Below are positions 43,364 to 52,698 of a stretch of DNA of 64,000 bases, one piece after another. How positions within the stretch are numbered: the stretch's first letter is position 1; each line of letters opens with the position of its first letter. Source of the stretch: Sporomusa malonica (lineage in GTDB: Bacteria; Bacillota; Negativicutes; Sporomusales; Sporomusaceae); contig NZ_FWXI01000025.1 of NCBI RefSeq assembly GCF_900176355.1, forward strand, positions 1-64,000, written 5' to 3'. The notes under the pieces were generated by a model. That model was given only the letters and a program-made list of their open reading frames with translations, did not search any database and was not told the origin of the DNA. Made by a program: the position numbers and the translations under genes.

Positions 43364-44470
43364 GTGCTAGAAACGGAAACTCTGTTAATCGGCATTAATG
43401 TGCTTATTTTGGTTATAATCAGCTCTTGGGCTTTTGCAGTTCGCCGGAGCCAAGGTAACCGCGCTAAGGGAACGGTGGATAGTGAGATAGTGGGAAATAA
43501 AGCAAAGCTATTCGACATTATGGTGGAACATGCTCCTTGTGCTGTCACAGCGATTTCCCCCACCTATCAAGTACTTATGGTCAATAAAATTACTACAACA
43601 ATTAGCGGTGTAACCAAAGACGCGGCGCTTGGCAGGAGGTGCTATGAGGTCTTTGGTGAGGGTACAATTTGTTTGGGTTGCCCAGTGGCTGAGGCTCTTA
43701 CCACTGCCACAACTCACAAACGCACCAAGCAGGAACGCAATCATCATGGGGCGGTCAAGTATATTGAGCAGACGGCGGTACCTGTGCTAGCTGGGAATGG
43801 TTCTGTTAGTTATGTGTTGGAGTTTACACTTGATATAACTGAAAAAATTGAACTTGAGCAGCAAAACCAGCATTTGGCGGTTGAGACAGTTACTTCATTG
43901 GCCAAGCTAATCGGTAGCCGCGACCAATATACCGGAGTTCACTCTGCCCGGGTAAAAGACATTGCACTGGCTATCGGTAAAGAGCTTGAGCTTGCGCCTG
44001 ACACCATGAGTGAGCTTGCTATTGCGGCTGTTCTTCACGATATTGGTAAAATCGGTATACCGGAACAGATCTTAAACAAAACAGGTAAGCTTACGGAAAG
44101 CGAATTTACTGTTATTCAAAAACATCCCCAGTTAGGTTATGATGCATTAATTAATATTGAGCAGCTTGAAAAGGTAGCTGAATATATTTTATATCATCAT
44201 GAGTGTTATGATGGCCGCGGTTATCCCAGTCGGAAAAGGGGCCAGGATATTCCGTTCGTTTCACGGATATTAAGTGTTGCTGACGTTTATGAGGCCATCA
44301 CTTCAGATCGGGTATACCGGAAGGCCATGAATCTGGACCAAACCTTGATGGTAATGCGTGCCGGGCGGGGAAGCAAATTTGATCCGGAAATTTTGGACGC
44401 CTTTTTCAGAGTGCTTGCACGCGAACGTCCTGATGCTAAGCAATATTTGAATGATAACGAAGCTGTATAA
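43364..44470 (+). CDS. PAS-HD-GYP phosphodiesterase
   Basis: A 368-residue signalling protein. One N-terminal membrane helix (about 7-27), a PAS domain (about 46-160) with a Cys-rich loop (CYEVFGEGTICLGCPV) that could bind a metal or sense redox, and a C-terminal HD-GYP domain with HDIGKIG and HHECYDGRGYP, so likely a c-di-GMP hydrolase. It starts at GTG after GGAGGG. It is separate from the feo operon and carries no FeoA domain. Confidence 0.9.
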   Translation: MLETETLLIGINVLILVIISSWAFAVRRSQGNRAKGTVDSEIVGNKAKLFDIMVEHAPCAVTAISPTYQVLMVNKITTTISGVTKDAALGRRCYEVFGEGTICLGCPVAEALTTATTHKRTKQERNHHGAVKYIEQTAVPVLAGNGSVSYVLEFTLDITEKIELEQQNQHLAVETVTSLAKLIGSRDQYTGVHSARVKDIALAIGKELELAPDTMSELAIAAVLHDIGKIGIPEQILNKTGKLTESEFTVIQKHPQLGYDALINIEQLEKVAEYILYHHECYDGRGYPSRKRGQDIPFVSRILSVADVYEAITSDRVYRKAMNLDQTLMVMRAGRGSKFDPEILDAFFRVLARERPDAKQYLNDNEAV

Positions 44471-44566
44471 GGGGGGGAGTAGTGTTTTAAAATTATGCTG
44501 GTGATAAAGCTTGGATATAATAATTAAGTAGTCCTAATGCTAAGTTTACATAGAGGAGGCGTCATT

Positions 44567-44887
44567 ATGATTGTTTCTACAACCTCAATATTGGAAGGGT
44601 ATGAGGTTAGAGAGTATCTGGGGGTAGTGACCGGTGAGGTCGTTATGGGCACCAATGTAATTAAAGACTTTCTGGCTGGTTTGAGCGATATCTTTGGCGG
44701 GCGTAGCAATTCATATGAAAACTCGCTGTCCAAAGGTGTCAACAGCGTAGGAAGCGAGCTTAAAGAACGGGCCCAAGCCATGGGGGCAGACGCAGTAATT
44801 GGCGTTCATCACTCCATGTCCAGTGTAGGTGAGGGTTTGATGATGATTGTTATTATGGGTACAGCAGTCAAGGTACAGAGAAAGTAA
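44567..44887 (+). CDS. YbjQ/UPF0145 family protein
   Basis: A 106-residue protein of the YbjQ family (DUF74): STTSILEGYEVREYLGVVTGEVV, then the central GLSDIFGGRSNSYE and C-terminal AMGADAVIGVHHSMSSV. Members form pentameric rings of unknown function, sometimes described as heavy-metal-binding. GAGGAGG precedes ATG 44567; the frame opens 10 codons earlier without a site. Confidence 0.88.
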   Translation: MIVSTTSILEGYEVREYLGVVTGEVVMGTNVIKDFLAGLSDIFGGRSNSYENSLSKGVNSVGSELKERAQAMGADAVIGVHHSMSSVGEGLMMIVIMGTAVKVQRK

Positions 44888-44906
44888 GGCAGTGCCATAC
44901 AATAAA

Positions 44907-44923
44907 GTTCACTCTTTGTTCAC
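44907..44923. promoter_or_regulatory. GTTCAC direct repeat, likely response regulator site
   Basis: GTTCAC at 44907 and 44918, an 11-bp period, lies about 70 bases before the secreted Met/His-rich protein gene. The OmpR-family regulator at 45486 is a candidate binder. Confidence 0.45.
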
Positions 44924-44993
44924 AGTTCTGACACACTTTTGCCAGTAAGATGCGCTATACTTGAGTTAAATCAAACAACAAGGAGTGGTTGTC

Positions 44994-45395
44994 ATGAAAA
45001 AAATCACCATCTTTGCCCTTATCGGAATTCTGGTGCTGTCACTGGCTGGCGCGGTCGCCCTGGCCGCCCCAGGAGGAAATCCTGGCATGTTTTGCCCACC
45101 TTTTGGACCGGCAGGACAGCAGGCTAACCTGACTGACGAGCAAAAAGCCCAGATTGCCACTTGGCAAAAAGAGATGCTTGAACACAAGAAACAAGTGCTG
45201 CAAAAAGAGGTGGAATGGGGCTGGATAACCCAGGCTCAGGCTGATGAGCACATTGCTTTTATGGAGCAGCAGCAGAAAGATGGCAAACCAGGCATGGGTA
45301 TGGGACATAGACGCGGTCATGGCATGGGACCTGGACAGGGTATGGGACCGATGCAGGGCTGCTATGGTAACGCTAACGTTCCGGTACAACAATAA
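44994..45395 (+). CDS. Small secreted DUF2680-like protein with Met/His/Gly-rich tail
   Basis: A 133-residue exported protein. A signal peptide (about 1-24, cleaved near ALA-AP) is followed by a helical region (LTDEQKAQIATWQKEMLEHKK, 46-66) of the DUF2680 type and a tail (98-123) made of GMG, HG and GPG units plus a Cys. Met/His-rich tails often bind copper or silver. ATG 44994 follows AAGGAG. The kinase at 46175 carries a similar tract in its sensor region, so the two likely respond to the same metal; that is inference. Confidence 0.75.
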   Translation: MKKITIFALIGILVLSLAGAVALAAPGGNPGMFCPPFGPAGQQANLTDEQKAQIATWQKEMLEHKKQVLQKEVEWGWITQAQADEHIAFMEQQQKDGKPGMGMGHRRGHGMGPGQGMGPMQGCYGNANVPVQQ

Positions 45396-45408
45396 TATAT
45401 AGCTGCAA

Positions 45409-45440
45409 AGAGCCTGTCGCAAAGCGCGGCAGGCTCTTTT
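45409..45440 (+). terminator. Terminator after the secreted protein gene
   Basis: AGAGCCTG (45409-45416) pairs with CAGGCTCT (45430-45437), then TTT; inner GCG pairs extend the stem. Confidence 0.75.
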
Positions 45441-45485
45441 GGCTAGACGCAGCTTGTGGTATGCTGAAGATAAGAGGTGAAAGCC

Positions 45486-46178
45486 ATGACTGTTAAAACA
45501 GTGCTTATTGTTGACGATGAGCAGCCTATCAGGGAGCTTCTAGCCCTATATCTTACAAAAGAAGGTTTCATAGTGCATGAGGCAGCTGATGGGGCCGAGG
45601 CACTTATCAAACATCAGGAATTTAAACCTGATATTATTATTTTGGACATCATGATGCCTGTACTTGATGGACTGGAGGTCTGTCGCCAAATTCGTAAATT
45701 TTCAACTATACCGATTATCATGCTGACCTCGCGGGCAGAGGATGAGGATCGTATTATGGGGCTTGAGCTTGGGGCTGATGACTATGTGACTAAGCCGTTC
45801 AACCCGCGAGAGGTAGCAGCGCGAGTCAAAGCTGTACTGCGGCGGTTGGTCTCAAATGAGAAGAGGCCTGAGGCTGCTTTAAGCTACCCATATTTGACAA
45901 TTGATATGGCTGAACATACTGTGACTGCGTTTGGACACGAGATAGCATTTGCAAACAAAGAGATGGAGCTTTTATGGCATTTAGCCTCCCATCCTGGATT
46001 GGTTTTTTCTCGGGAACAACTTTTGGAGAGCGTCTGGGGGTACAGTTACTGCGGTGATACCCGTACTGTCGATACCCATATTAAACGGATTAGAAAAAAG
46101 CTTGACATAAACGGTGACTCGCCGTGGGATATAAAAACAGTATGGGGCATAGGCTACAAGTTTGAGGTAAAAAAATGA
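45486..46178 (+). CDS. OmpR-family response regulator
   Basis: A 230-residue regulator with Asp in IIILDIMMP, Lys in YVTKPF and a winged-helix output domain (VDTHIKRIRKKLD). ATG 45486 follows GAGGTG; the GTG at 45477 lies within that site. It overlaps the kinase gene by 4 bases and forms a two-component pair with it. The upstream secreted protein gene, with GTTCAC repeats, is a likely target. Confidence 0.92.
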   Translation: MTVKTVLIVDDEQPIRELLALYLTKEGFIVHEAADGAEALIKHQEFKPDIIILDIMMPVLDGLEVCRQIRKFSTIPIIMLTSRAEDEDRIMGLELGADDYVTKPFNPREVAARVKAVLRRLVSNEKRPEAALSYPYLTIDMAEHTVTAFGHEIAFANKEMELLWHLASHPGLVFSREQLLESVWGYSYCGDTRTVDTHIKRIRKKLDINGDSPWDIKTVWGIGYKFEVKK

Positions 46179-47809
46179 GAATATCACTGCAACACAAACT
46201 TCTTGGCAGTTTCATCATCGTGGTGGCCCTTGTGCTGGCCAGTGTATCGGTAGGTGCCTCGCTCTTAATCCGCGAGTATTTTATTGCCAGCAAACAGCGT
46301 GAACTGACTGATAAGGCCTATGAGACGGCGCGGGTGGTAAGCAGCTATTATGATGGGCAAATAAACTATGGCCAGCTTGCTGGGTTTATTAACAGTATCG
46401 ATAGTTTGCTCACTGCCAGGGTATGGGTCATAGACAATGCATTTAACTTGATTGCCGCATCTGAGGAACAGCATGGGCCGGCAGGTGGCTTTCACCGGCA
46501 GGCCGGCATGATGAAAAAAAGCCCCATGGATTTGGGCCCAGATTGCGATATGCCGGGAGGGCTGGGAAAGATGCTGCGTCATGGCTCCGGTATGGGACCG
46601 GAACGGGGAATGGGCCGGCAAGAAGGTATGCACGGCAAAATGGCTGAAAAAAATCAAGCACAGAATCGTCCCGGGTTAACTGGGATAGACGAAATTCGTC
46701 AACAGGTCGAGCTTGGCAGTGGAGCAGCGTGGGCTAAGACCTTCTATCATCCTTACTATGAAGAAAATATGCTGGTCGTTGGTGTACCGCTTAAGCCTGA
46801 TGGTCAAATACAAGGGACGGTGCTGATTAATGCACCCTTGTCCGGATTTGATAGTTTTTTAAGCCGGATTTACTGGTATCTTGCTGCAGCTGGAACAGTA
46901 GTTGTACTAATTACAATATTTATTGCCAATTACCTGTCAGCAGGCATTATCAGGCCATTGAAGTCGATGCAAGCGGTGGCCTCAGCCATGGCCGGGGGCG
47001 ACTACTCTGTTCAGGCTAAGGTGAACACCCGTGATGAAGTGGGAGATCTGAGCCAATCCTTAAACTCTCTGGCCACGGCGCTAAAGGACTTTGTGCGTAA
47101 AACCGAAAAGACGGATAAACTCAGGCGCGATTTTGTTGCCAACGTATCGCACGAGCTTAGGACGCCGCTTACCATTATGCGCGGTTACAATGAGGCGCTC
47201 TTGGATGGTACAATAAGCGAGCCTAGTCAGGTGGCGAAATACCACAGGGTTATGCGTGACGAGGCGGTACGCCTGGAAAAGCTAATAAACGAGCTCTTAG
47301 ACCTCAGTCAGCTGGAGACGCGGACTGACTCGCTTGAGACAGAGCAGGTATCTTTGGCTGAGATTGTTGATAATATTGTAGCTTTATTTAAGCAGAGGAG
47401 TACAGAAAAGGGAGTCACAATGCGTGCCGATATTGATGAAAACCTGCCAGACATCAATGGCAATGGTGATCGGCTGACGCAGCTGGTTCTTATTCTGCTT
47501 GATAATGCGCTCAAGTTCACCCCAGAGGGCGGGGTAATTACCGCCAGTCTGGCGGCGACCGACGGTCTAATCACATTAACAATTGCCGATACTGGCAGCG
47601 GTATTGAGCCCAATGATTTGCCCTATATCTGGGAGCGGTTTTACAAAGCTGACAAATCCCATAGCCGCACTGGCGGCGGTACCGGCCTGGGATTAGCCAT
47701 TGCCAGGGAAATAATCAGCCTGCATGGAGCCCGGGTTGAGGTGTCAAGCACGTTGGGGCAGGGAACAGTATTTACGATTACATTTTGTCTGACAGGTACT
47801 ATAAGGTAG
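46175..47809 (+). CDS. Sensor histidine kinase with Met/Gly/His-rich sensor loop
   Basis: A 544-residue kinase with membrane helices at about 10-33 and 230-250, an extracytoplasmic region, HAMP, phospho-acceptor His in ANVSHELRTPLTIM and an ATPase domain (DNALKF, DTGSGI, GGTGLGLAI). Residues about 99-160 of the sensor are rich in Met, Gly, His and Arg (MGPERGMGRQEGMHGKM, one CD/C motif), much like the tail of the secreted protein at 44994. This supports a metal or oxidant signal. It is coupled to the regulator gene by ATGA overlap. Confidence 0.92.
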   Translation: MRISLQHKLLGSFIIVVALVLASVSVGASLLIREYFIASKQRELTDKAYETARVVSSYYDGQINYGQLAGFINSIDSLLTARVWVIDNAFNLIAASEEQHGPAGGFHRQAGMMKKSPMDLGPDCDMPGGLGKMLRHGSGMGPERGMGRQEGMHGKMAEKNQAQNRPGLTGIDEIRQQVELGSGAAWAKTFYHPYYEENMLVVGVPLKPDGQIQGTVLINAPLSGFDSFLSRIYWYLAAAGTVVVLITIFIANYLSAGIIRPLKSMQAVASAMAGGDYSVQAKVNTRDEVGDLSQSLNSLATALKDFVRKTEKTDKLRRDFVANVSHELRTPLTIMRGYNEALLDGTISEPSQVAKYHRVMRDEAVRLEKLINELLDLSQLETRTDSLETEQVSLAEIVDNIVALFKQRSTEKGVTMRADIDENLPDINGNGDRLTQLVLILLDNALKFTPEGGVITASLAATDGLITLTIADTGSGIEPNDLPYIWERFYKADKSHSRTGGGTGLGLAIAREIISLHGARVEVSSTLGQGTVFTITFCLTGTIR

Positions 47810-47903
47810 CGAAAGATAAAGTAGACTTAGCCGCTCGCCTGTGCCCTTTGGGTATAACTCCCACTTGTAGAAGATGGGAGTCTTAGAGCGGGTTATTCAT
47901 CGG

Positions 47904-47941
47904 ATTAAACTCCGGCGCAAAGCTGGGGTTTAATTCTTTTT
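47904..47941 (+). terminator. Terminator of the two-component operon
   Basis: A 13-bp stem with two G-U pairs (47904-47916 with 47922-47934) and a TTCTTTTT tail; it reaches into the end of the convergent gene. A second dyad (47857-47881) lies just upstream. Confidence 0.65.
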
Positions 47942-48610
47942 AGGCTGATCTTCCTCGAGGTCAATATATAATTTTCCGGTAGGGGTTATGGCTGCGATAA
48001 CTACCTCCCTGGTATTAGTGATGCCGCGGCTGGTAAGCTCGTACAGCAGCCATTCCCTGGTAAGGCCGGCACGGCGTAGAGCAGTATCGATAATTTGGCC
48101 ATCGATGATGAGCTCCTTGCCGGTAAACTTTCCTGCTGCTGGATTTTTTGTCTGGATATCAGTCTTCTTCAAGATATTTAGCTCGCCGTCAATTTTAAGA
48201 ATGCCAATCTGAACCTCTGCCGGGTCGAATATATTTTTAATTTTGAGCTGTTCTAATAGGATATTCACGTTATAGTAGGTCTTAGCCAGATTGTTTTCAA
48301 GTATTTTTCCATTGTGAATCACCATAACAGGATCGCTTGTTAAGAATTTGCGGGCAGGCAGACTTTTCAAACTGAAGAGGTTGCTGACCAGGGTTAAGCC
48401 GCCCCACACAGCAAGAGCAATTAGGCCTGTGAAAATGCCAAGGGTATGTGTCACCAGCGTAGAAACTGCCAAGATTCCGAGGGTAATGGTGCTGACAAAA
48501 TCAAATAAGGTAATTTGGGCAAGCTGTTTTCGGCCAATAGTGCGGGTCAATAACATAACAATAAAAAAGGCCAGCGATGTGCGTAATGCATATTCGAGAG
48601 CTTCCGGCAT
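47930..48610 (-). CDS. YetF/DUF421 family membrane protein
   Basis: A 226-residue protein with three N-terminal membrane helices (about 5-78) and two cytoplasmic YetF domains (DPVMVIHNGKILENNLAKT; VIAAITPTGKLYIDLEED). The family is found in spore-formers and other Firmicutes; in Bacillus members occur in spore membranes. GAGAAAT precedes ATG 48610. It is monocistronic and convergent with the kinase gene. Confidence 0.88.
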   Translation of the reverse strand: MPEALEYALRTSLAFFIVMLLTRTIGRKQLAQITLFDFVSTITLGILAVSTLVTHTLGIFTGLIALAVWGGLTLVSNLFSLKSLPARKFLTSDPVMVIHNGKILENNLAKTYYNVNILLEQLKIKNIFDPAEVQIGILKIDGELNILKKTDIQTKNPAAGKFTGKELIIDGQIIDTALRRAGLTREWLLYELTSRGITNTREVVIAAITPTGKLYIDLEEDQPKKN

Positions 48611-48873
48611 GTCTTATTTCTCCTTTGCTTGCTATATACTTCCTACGCAGCTACTATAAGCAAGTGCCGTGCTATTATATGATTGTCCAAATGCCGTATT
48701 TTATTAATGGAAATTATGTGTGTACGGGATACGGAAAAGCTATTATGCAGTAACAAAAAACTACAATTTTTTAACAAATATAACAAATTAAGAGGTTATT
48801 TGACCTTATTGTCGAAATAATTACAAATAATCGTAAATAGTCCATTTTATGAAGAAGGAAAGGGTGGATAAGA

Positions 48874-51741
48874 GTGGGTATGGGTATAGTGAAGAGTGAT
48901 ATTCTTAATCTTCCAGAGAGCTATCGTAAGTTTTACGAGGAGCTAGCAGCTTTTATTCCTACTAACCATATTTTTGCAGACCCGATTCGAACCCTGGCCT
49001 ATGGAGTAGATGCCAGTCTCTATCGTATAACACCCAAGCTGGTGGTTAAAGTTCGTAGTCCTAAAGAAGTAGCCAAAATTTTCAAAATTGCCGGTGAATT
49101 TAAAATCCCAGTTACTATCCGGGCTGCAGGAACAAGCTTATCAGGACAAGCACTTACTGATTCGGTGCTGTTGTTGCTGGCAGGTGGCTGGAGTGGCTAC
49201 CAGATTGATGATCATGGTGAAACCATCATGTTAGAGCCAGGAATTATCGGTTCAGAAGCAAATCAGTATCTCCGTCCATACTCACGAAAAATCGGCCCTG
49301 ACCCAGCTTCGATCAACTATGCGATGATCGGTGGTATTGCCGCTAATAACGCCAGTGGTATGTGCTGCGGTACCGATGATAACAGCTATAAAACGATCGC
49401 GGCTATGAAAATCATATTTGCCGATGGCGCAATCTTAGATACTGCCGACCCGGAGTCGTGTCAGCTATTTATCAGTAGTCATCAGGAACTGATCAGTTCA
49501 ATTGAAAAAATTAGGGACGAGATTAATGCAGACCAGCAGCTGCGGCAGATGATTGTCCGCAAATTTAAAATCAAAAACACAACCGGCTATGGGATTAACG
49601 CTTTTGTCGATTATCATAACCCTATCGACATCATTAGCCATCTTATGATCGGCTCAGAGGGAACACTGGGATTTATTGCGGAGATCACCTACAAGACAGT
49701 TGTGGAACATGCCCATAAAGCCTCGGCACTCATGTTTTTTCCGGATATCAAACAGGCCTGCATGGCGGTAATGCGGCTTGAGCGTCCGCTTGTGGCGGCA
49801 GCCGAATTGCTTGATCGCATTTCACTGCGCTCAGTGGAAGACAGTGCCGGTATGCCAGCCTATTTAAAAGAGCTGGACGAGCAGGCGACTGCACTGTTAG
49901 TGGAAACTAGAGCCTTAGACAGGGCTACACTTGATGACAACATCCAAAAAACAATCGAGTGCTTAGCTGGAATACCTGTCTTGTTTCCGATTACTTTTAC
50001 TGATAAGAAAGCCGAATACGAGAAGTTGTGGAAAATCAGGGCTGGCGTATTTCCCGCTGTTGGTGGTATTCGCCGTCAGGGTACGTCAGTTATCATCGAA
50101 GATGTTGCTTTCCCCAAAGAACTTTTGGCTGAGGGCGTTCTGGCCCTGCGGGAGTGTATGAACAGGTATGGTTATGCAGATGGCGTAATCTATGGCCATG
50201 CGTTAGACGGCAATGTCCACTTTGTTTTTAATCAGAACTTTGATACACCTGACGATATCAAGCGATATAAAGACTTCATTAATGAAGTCTGCAGTATGGT
50301 GGTGGAACGTTTTACCGGTTCATTAAAGGCTGAGCATGGCACTGGGCGGAATATGGCTCCGTTCGTTGAGCTGGAATGGGGTCAACAAGCCTATAAATAT
50401 ATGAAGCAGATAAAACAGGCCTTTGACCCGGAAGCATTGCTCAACCCCGATGTTGTGATTACCAATAATGCGGATGTTTATGTGGAAAATTTAAAAATCA
50501 TGCCGCAGGTTCATGATCTTGTTGATAAATGTATGGAGTGCGGGTTTTGTGAGATTAACTGTCCGTCTCTTCATTTGACTAGCAGTCCGCGGCAGCGGAT
50601 TGCAGTGCAGCGTGAGCTTGCCAGGATGCGGGCTCACGGAACAGATAAGGCACTGGCAGAGCGGGTGGAAGAAGATTATGATTATTTTGGCGAGATTACC
50701 TGTGCGACTGATGGACTGTGTCAAACCACCTGCCCGCTGTCCATTAATACCGGCAGCTTTACTAAACATCTGCGCTCAACTAAAACTACAAAAAGAGGAC
50801 GCAACATTGCCAAATTTATGGCCGAGCATTTCGGCGGGGTTACTTCACTAGCCAAGCTAGGCCTGGCAGGCGCTCATCTGGCGCATCGGGGACTGGGCAC
50901 TTGTACGATGGGGGGGTTAGCCAAAACAGCCCGCTCGATGATTGGACACAGTGTGCCGAAATGGAATAAATGGCTGCCTAAAGCCAGTGCGAGTGTAGCA
51001 GCGCCGCCGCCTGCTCCTGCTGGTAGCCGCAAAATCGTTTATTTTCCTAGCTGCGTCAGCCGGACAATGGGCCCGGCCAAAGAGGATATTGATCAACGGT
51101 CACTGCACCAGGTAATGATGTCACTTTTAAATAAAGCTGGCTATAGTGTTATCTTTCCGCCCGATATGGAGGATTTATGTTGTGGAATGCCGTTTGAGAG
51201 TAAAGGGTATATTGACGCTGCCGACGAACTGAGTGCTAAGCTGGAAAAGGTGCTGCTGGAGTGCAGTAATAATGGACAATATCCGGTACTCTGTGATACC
51301 AGTCCCTGTGTTTACCGGATGAAGCGGGTAATGGATAAGCGACTGACAATCCTGGATACAGTCGATTTTATTCACGACTATCTGCTCAGCGAGCTAGAGT
51401 TTGTAAAATCACCGGAAAAAGTAGCCATTCATGTAACCTGCAGCGCAACGAAAATGGGTTTGGCAGAAAAGTTCCGGGCTGTGGCCGAGGCTTGTGCTAC
51501 TGAAGTGATTATACCACCCAAGGTTAAGTGCTGCGGTTTCGCCGGAGATAAAGGATTTGAGGTGCCTGAACTCAACGAATCAGCACTGGCGCACCTAAAA
51601 GAGGCGTTACCGGCAGACTGTAGCTGTGGTTTTTCCAATAGCCGCACATGTGAAATTGGCTTAGCCGATCACAGCAGTATCAGTTATCAATCGATTGCTG
51701 TTTTGGTGGATCGCTGCTGTCTGGGGCGGAAGATAAAGTAA
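48874..51741 (+). CDS. FAD- and Fe-S-containing oxidoreductase (GlcD-GlcF fusion, YdiJ-like)
   Basis: A 955-residue fusion. Residues about 40-180 are an FAD-binding (PCMH-type) domain with TIRAAGTSLSGQAL, followed by an FAD-oxidase C-terminal domain to about 540 (GHALDGNVHF). Two Fe-S clusters come next (CMECGFCEINCPS; CATDGLCQTTCPL, the second with irregular spacing), then CCG domains (CCGMPFESKG, CCGFAGDKG). Such proteins oxidise 2-hydroxyacids such as D-lactate or glycolate. No membrane helix or Etf partner is encoded nearby, so the electron acceptor is unknown. GTG 48874 follows AGGAAAGGGTGG; ATG 48880 is possible. Confidence 0.88.
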   Translation: MGMGIVKSDILNLPESYRKFYEELAAFIPTNHIFADPIRTLAYGVDASLYRITPKLVVKVRSPKEVAKIFKIAGEFKIPVTIRAAGTSLSGQALTDSVLLLLAGGWSGYQIDDHGETIMLEPGIIGSEANQYLRPYSRKIGPDPASINYAMIGGIAANNASGMCCGTDDNSYKTIAAMKIIFADGAILDTADPESCQLFISSHQELISSIEKIRDEINADQQLRQMIVRKFKIKNTTGYGINAFVDYHNPIDIISHLMIGSEGTLGFIAEITYKTVVEHAHKASALMFFPDIKQACMAVMRLERPLVAAAELLDRISLRSVEDSAGMPAYLKELDEQATALLVETRALDRATLDDNIQKTIECLAGIPVLFPITFTDKKAEYEKLWKIRAGVFPAVGGIRRQGTSVIIEDVAFPKELLAEGVLALRECMNRYGYADGVIYGHALDGNVHFVFNQNFDTPDDIKRYKDFINEVCSMVVERFTGSLKAEHGTGRNMAPFVELEWGQQAYKYMKQIKQAFDPEALLNPDVVITNNADVYVENLKIMPQVHDLVDKCMECGFCEINCPSLHLTSSPRQRIAVQRELARMRAHGTDKALAERVEEDYDYFGEITCATDGLCQTTCPLSINTGSFTKHLRSTKTTKRGRNIAKFMAEHFGGVTSLAKLGLAGAHLAHRGLGTCTMGGLAKTARSMIGHSVPKWNKWLPKASASVAAPPPAPAGSRKIVYFPSCVSRTMGPAKEDIDQRSLHQVMMSLLNKAGYSVIFPPDMEDLCCGMPFESKGYIDAADELSAKLEKVLLECSNNGQYPVLCDTSPCVYRMKRVMDKRLTILDTVDFIHDYLLSELEFVKSPEKVAIHVTCSATKMGLAEKFRAVAEACATEVIIPPKVKCCGFAGDKGFEVPELNESALAHLKEALPADCSCGFSNSRTCEIGLADHSSISYQSIAVLVDRCCLGRKIK

Positions 51742-51744
51742 ATG

Positions 51745-51793
51745 ATAAACAAAGGGACTGAGCGCCTGTTAATAGCGTTCAGTCCCTGTTTTA
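51745..51793. terminator. Terminator between convergent genes
   Basis: A long stem (around 51747-51766 with 51775-51793, including GGGACTGA with TCAGTCCC) starts right after the oxidoreductase stop and ends in TTTTAT. Confidence 0.75.
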
Positions 51794-52618
51794 TACCTGC
51801 CACCACATAATACCAATGGTAGTTTCTGATGTCTCGGCGCAATAGCCGTCAATTGCGACACCTTCTAAAAAGCAGCGAATATTGTTTTCAACTTCATTGC
51901 CAGTCACACCCATTACGGCAAAATATCTAATATAGTGGTCAATAAGATAATTAAGCGGTTCCTGTTGGGTTTGTCCATAGGTAGAGAAGGTTAGATTGGG
52001 GCGGTAGCCTTCCTGATAGAGAATGTTAAGCGGATAAATGATATCAAAGGCTGGCCCAGGCGCTGGTTCATTTAAGAGTCTCTCCCATAAAAAGCGGCGT
52101 AAGCCGATGTCATGTTTGCCGGCAAAGCCAATTAGGCAGCAGGCTCGGCGGGCTACTTTGGTCATTTTCATTAAGCTGTCATAGTTGTTAATGGCCGGGC
52201 TTTTGGCAGCAAAGGTTATATCATAGGCTGGCTCTGGTGCAATATCCAGCCAGTCGGTCAACAATACGCTGATGCTTTCAGTCAGGGAGGCTTTGACTGC
52301 TTGGTCAGACAGTGTGTCCAGCATGCCTTGGGAGGTATCGAGGCCTGTTACTTTGACCTTATATGCTGCCAGTGGCAGGGCATAGGTGCCAGGGCCGCAG
52401 CCAATGTCTAGCAGACTGTCGCCAGGCTTGATTGCTCCCTGGGCAATTAGGCCGTCAATGATGCTCTGGTGAACTTCTTTGTTGGCTTCGTTATGCTCAG
52501 CATAGCGGCTGGAGAAGCAGCTCCAATATTCTTGCCAAAGCTTGGGGTCAGGACGCCGTCTGCCTGCTGCTTTGCTAGTGTCTTGCCAGGCTTTATCCCA
52601 AAACTGGGCATTATACAT
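51791..52618 (-). CDS. Class I SAM-dependent methyltransferase (last gene of the FmdE/ABC operon)
   Basis: A 275-residue methyltransferase. The SAM-binding motif I is LLDIGCGPGTYALPLA, with motif II VTGLDTSQGML and TDWLDIAPEPAYDITFAAKSPAI after it. The N-terminus (NAQFWDKAWQD) and the C-terminal half (FDIIYPLNILYQEGYRPN) are specific to this subfamily and strongly shared with the second copy at 59577-60434. The substrate is unknown. GAGGTG lies 6 bases before ATG 52618. It is at the end of a six-gene operon with FmdE and a nickel/peptide-type ABC transporter, so methylation of a metal-related ligand or cofactor is a reasonable guess, no more. Confidence 0.85.
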   Translation of the reverse strand: MYNAQFWDKAWQDTSKAAGRRRPDPKLWQEYWSCFSSRYAEHNEANKEVHQSIIDGLIAQGAIKPGDSLLDIGCGPGTYALPLAAYKVKVTGLDTSQGMLDTLSDQAVKASLTESISVLLTDWLDIAPEPAYDITFAAKSPAINNYDSLMKMTKVARRACCLIGFAGKHDIGLRRFLWERLLNEPAPGPAFDIIYPLNILYQEGYRPNLTFSTYGQTQQEPLNYLIDHYIRYFAVMGVTGNEVENNIRCFLEGVAIDGYCAETSETTIGIMWWQV

Positions 52619-52698
52619 AATTATCACCTCATATAGATATTATGCCAGAGATTGCTCCGCTATTGCTCGCAATGACAAGGGATGAGTTTCTTAACTAG

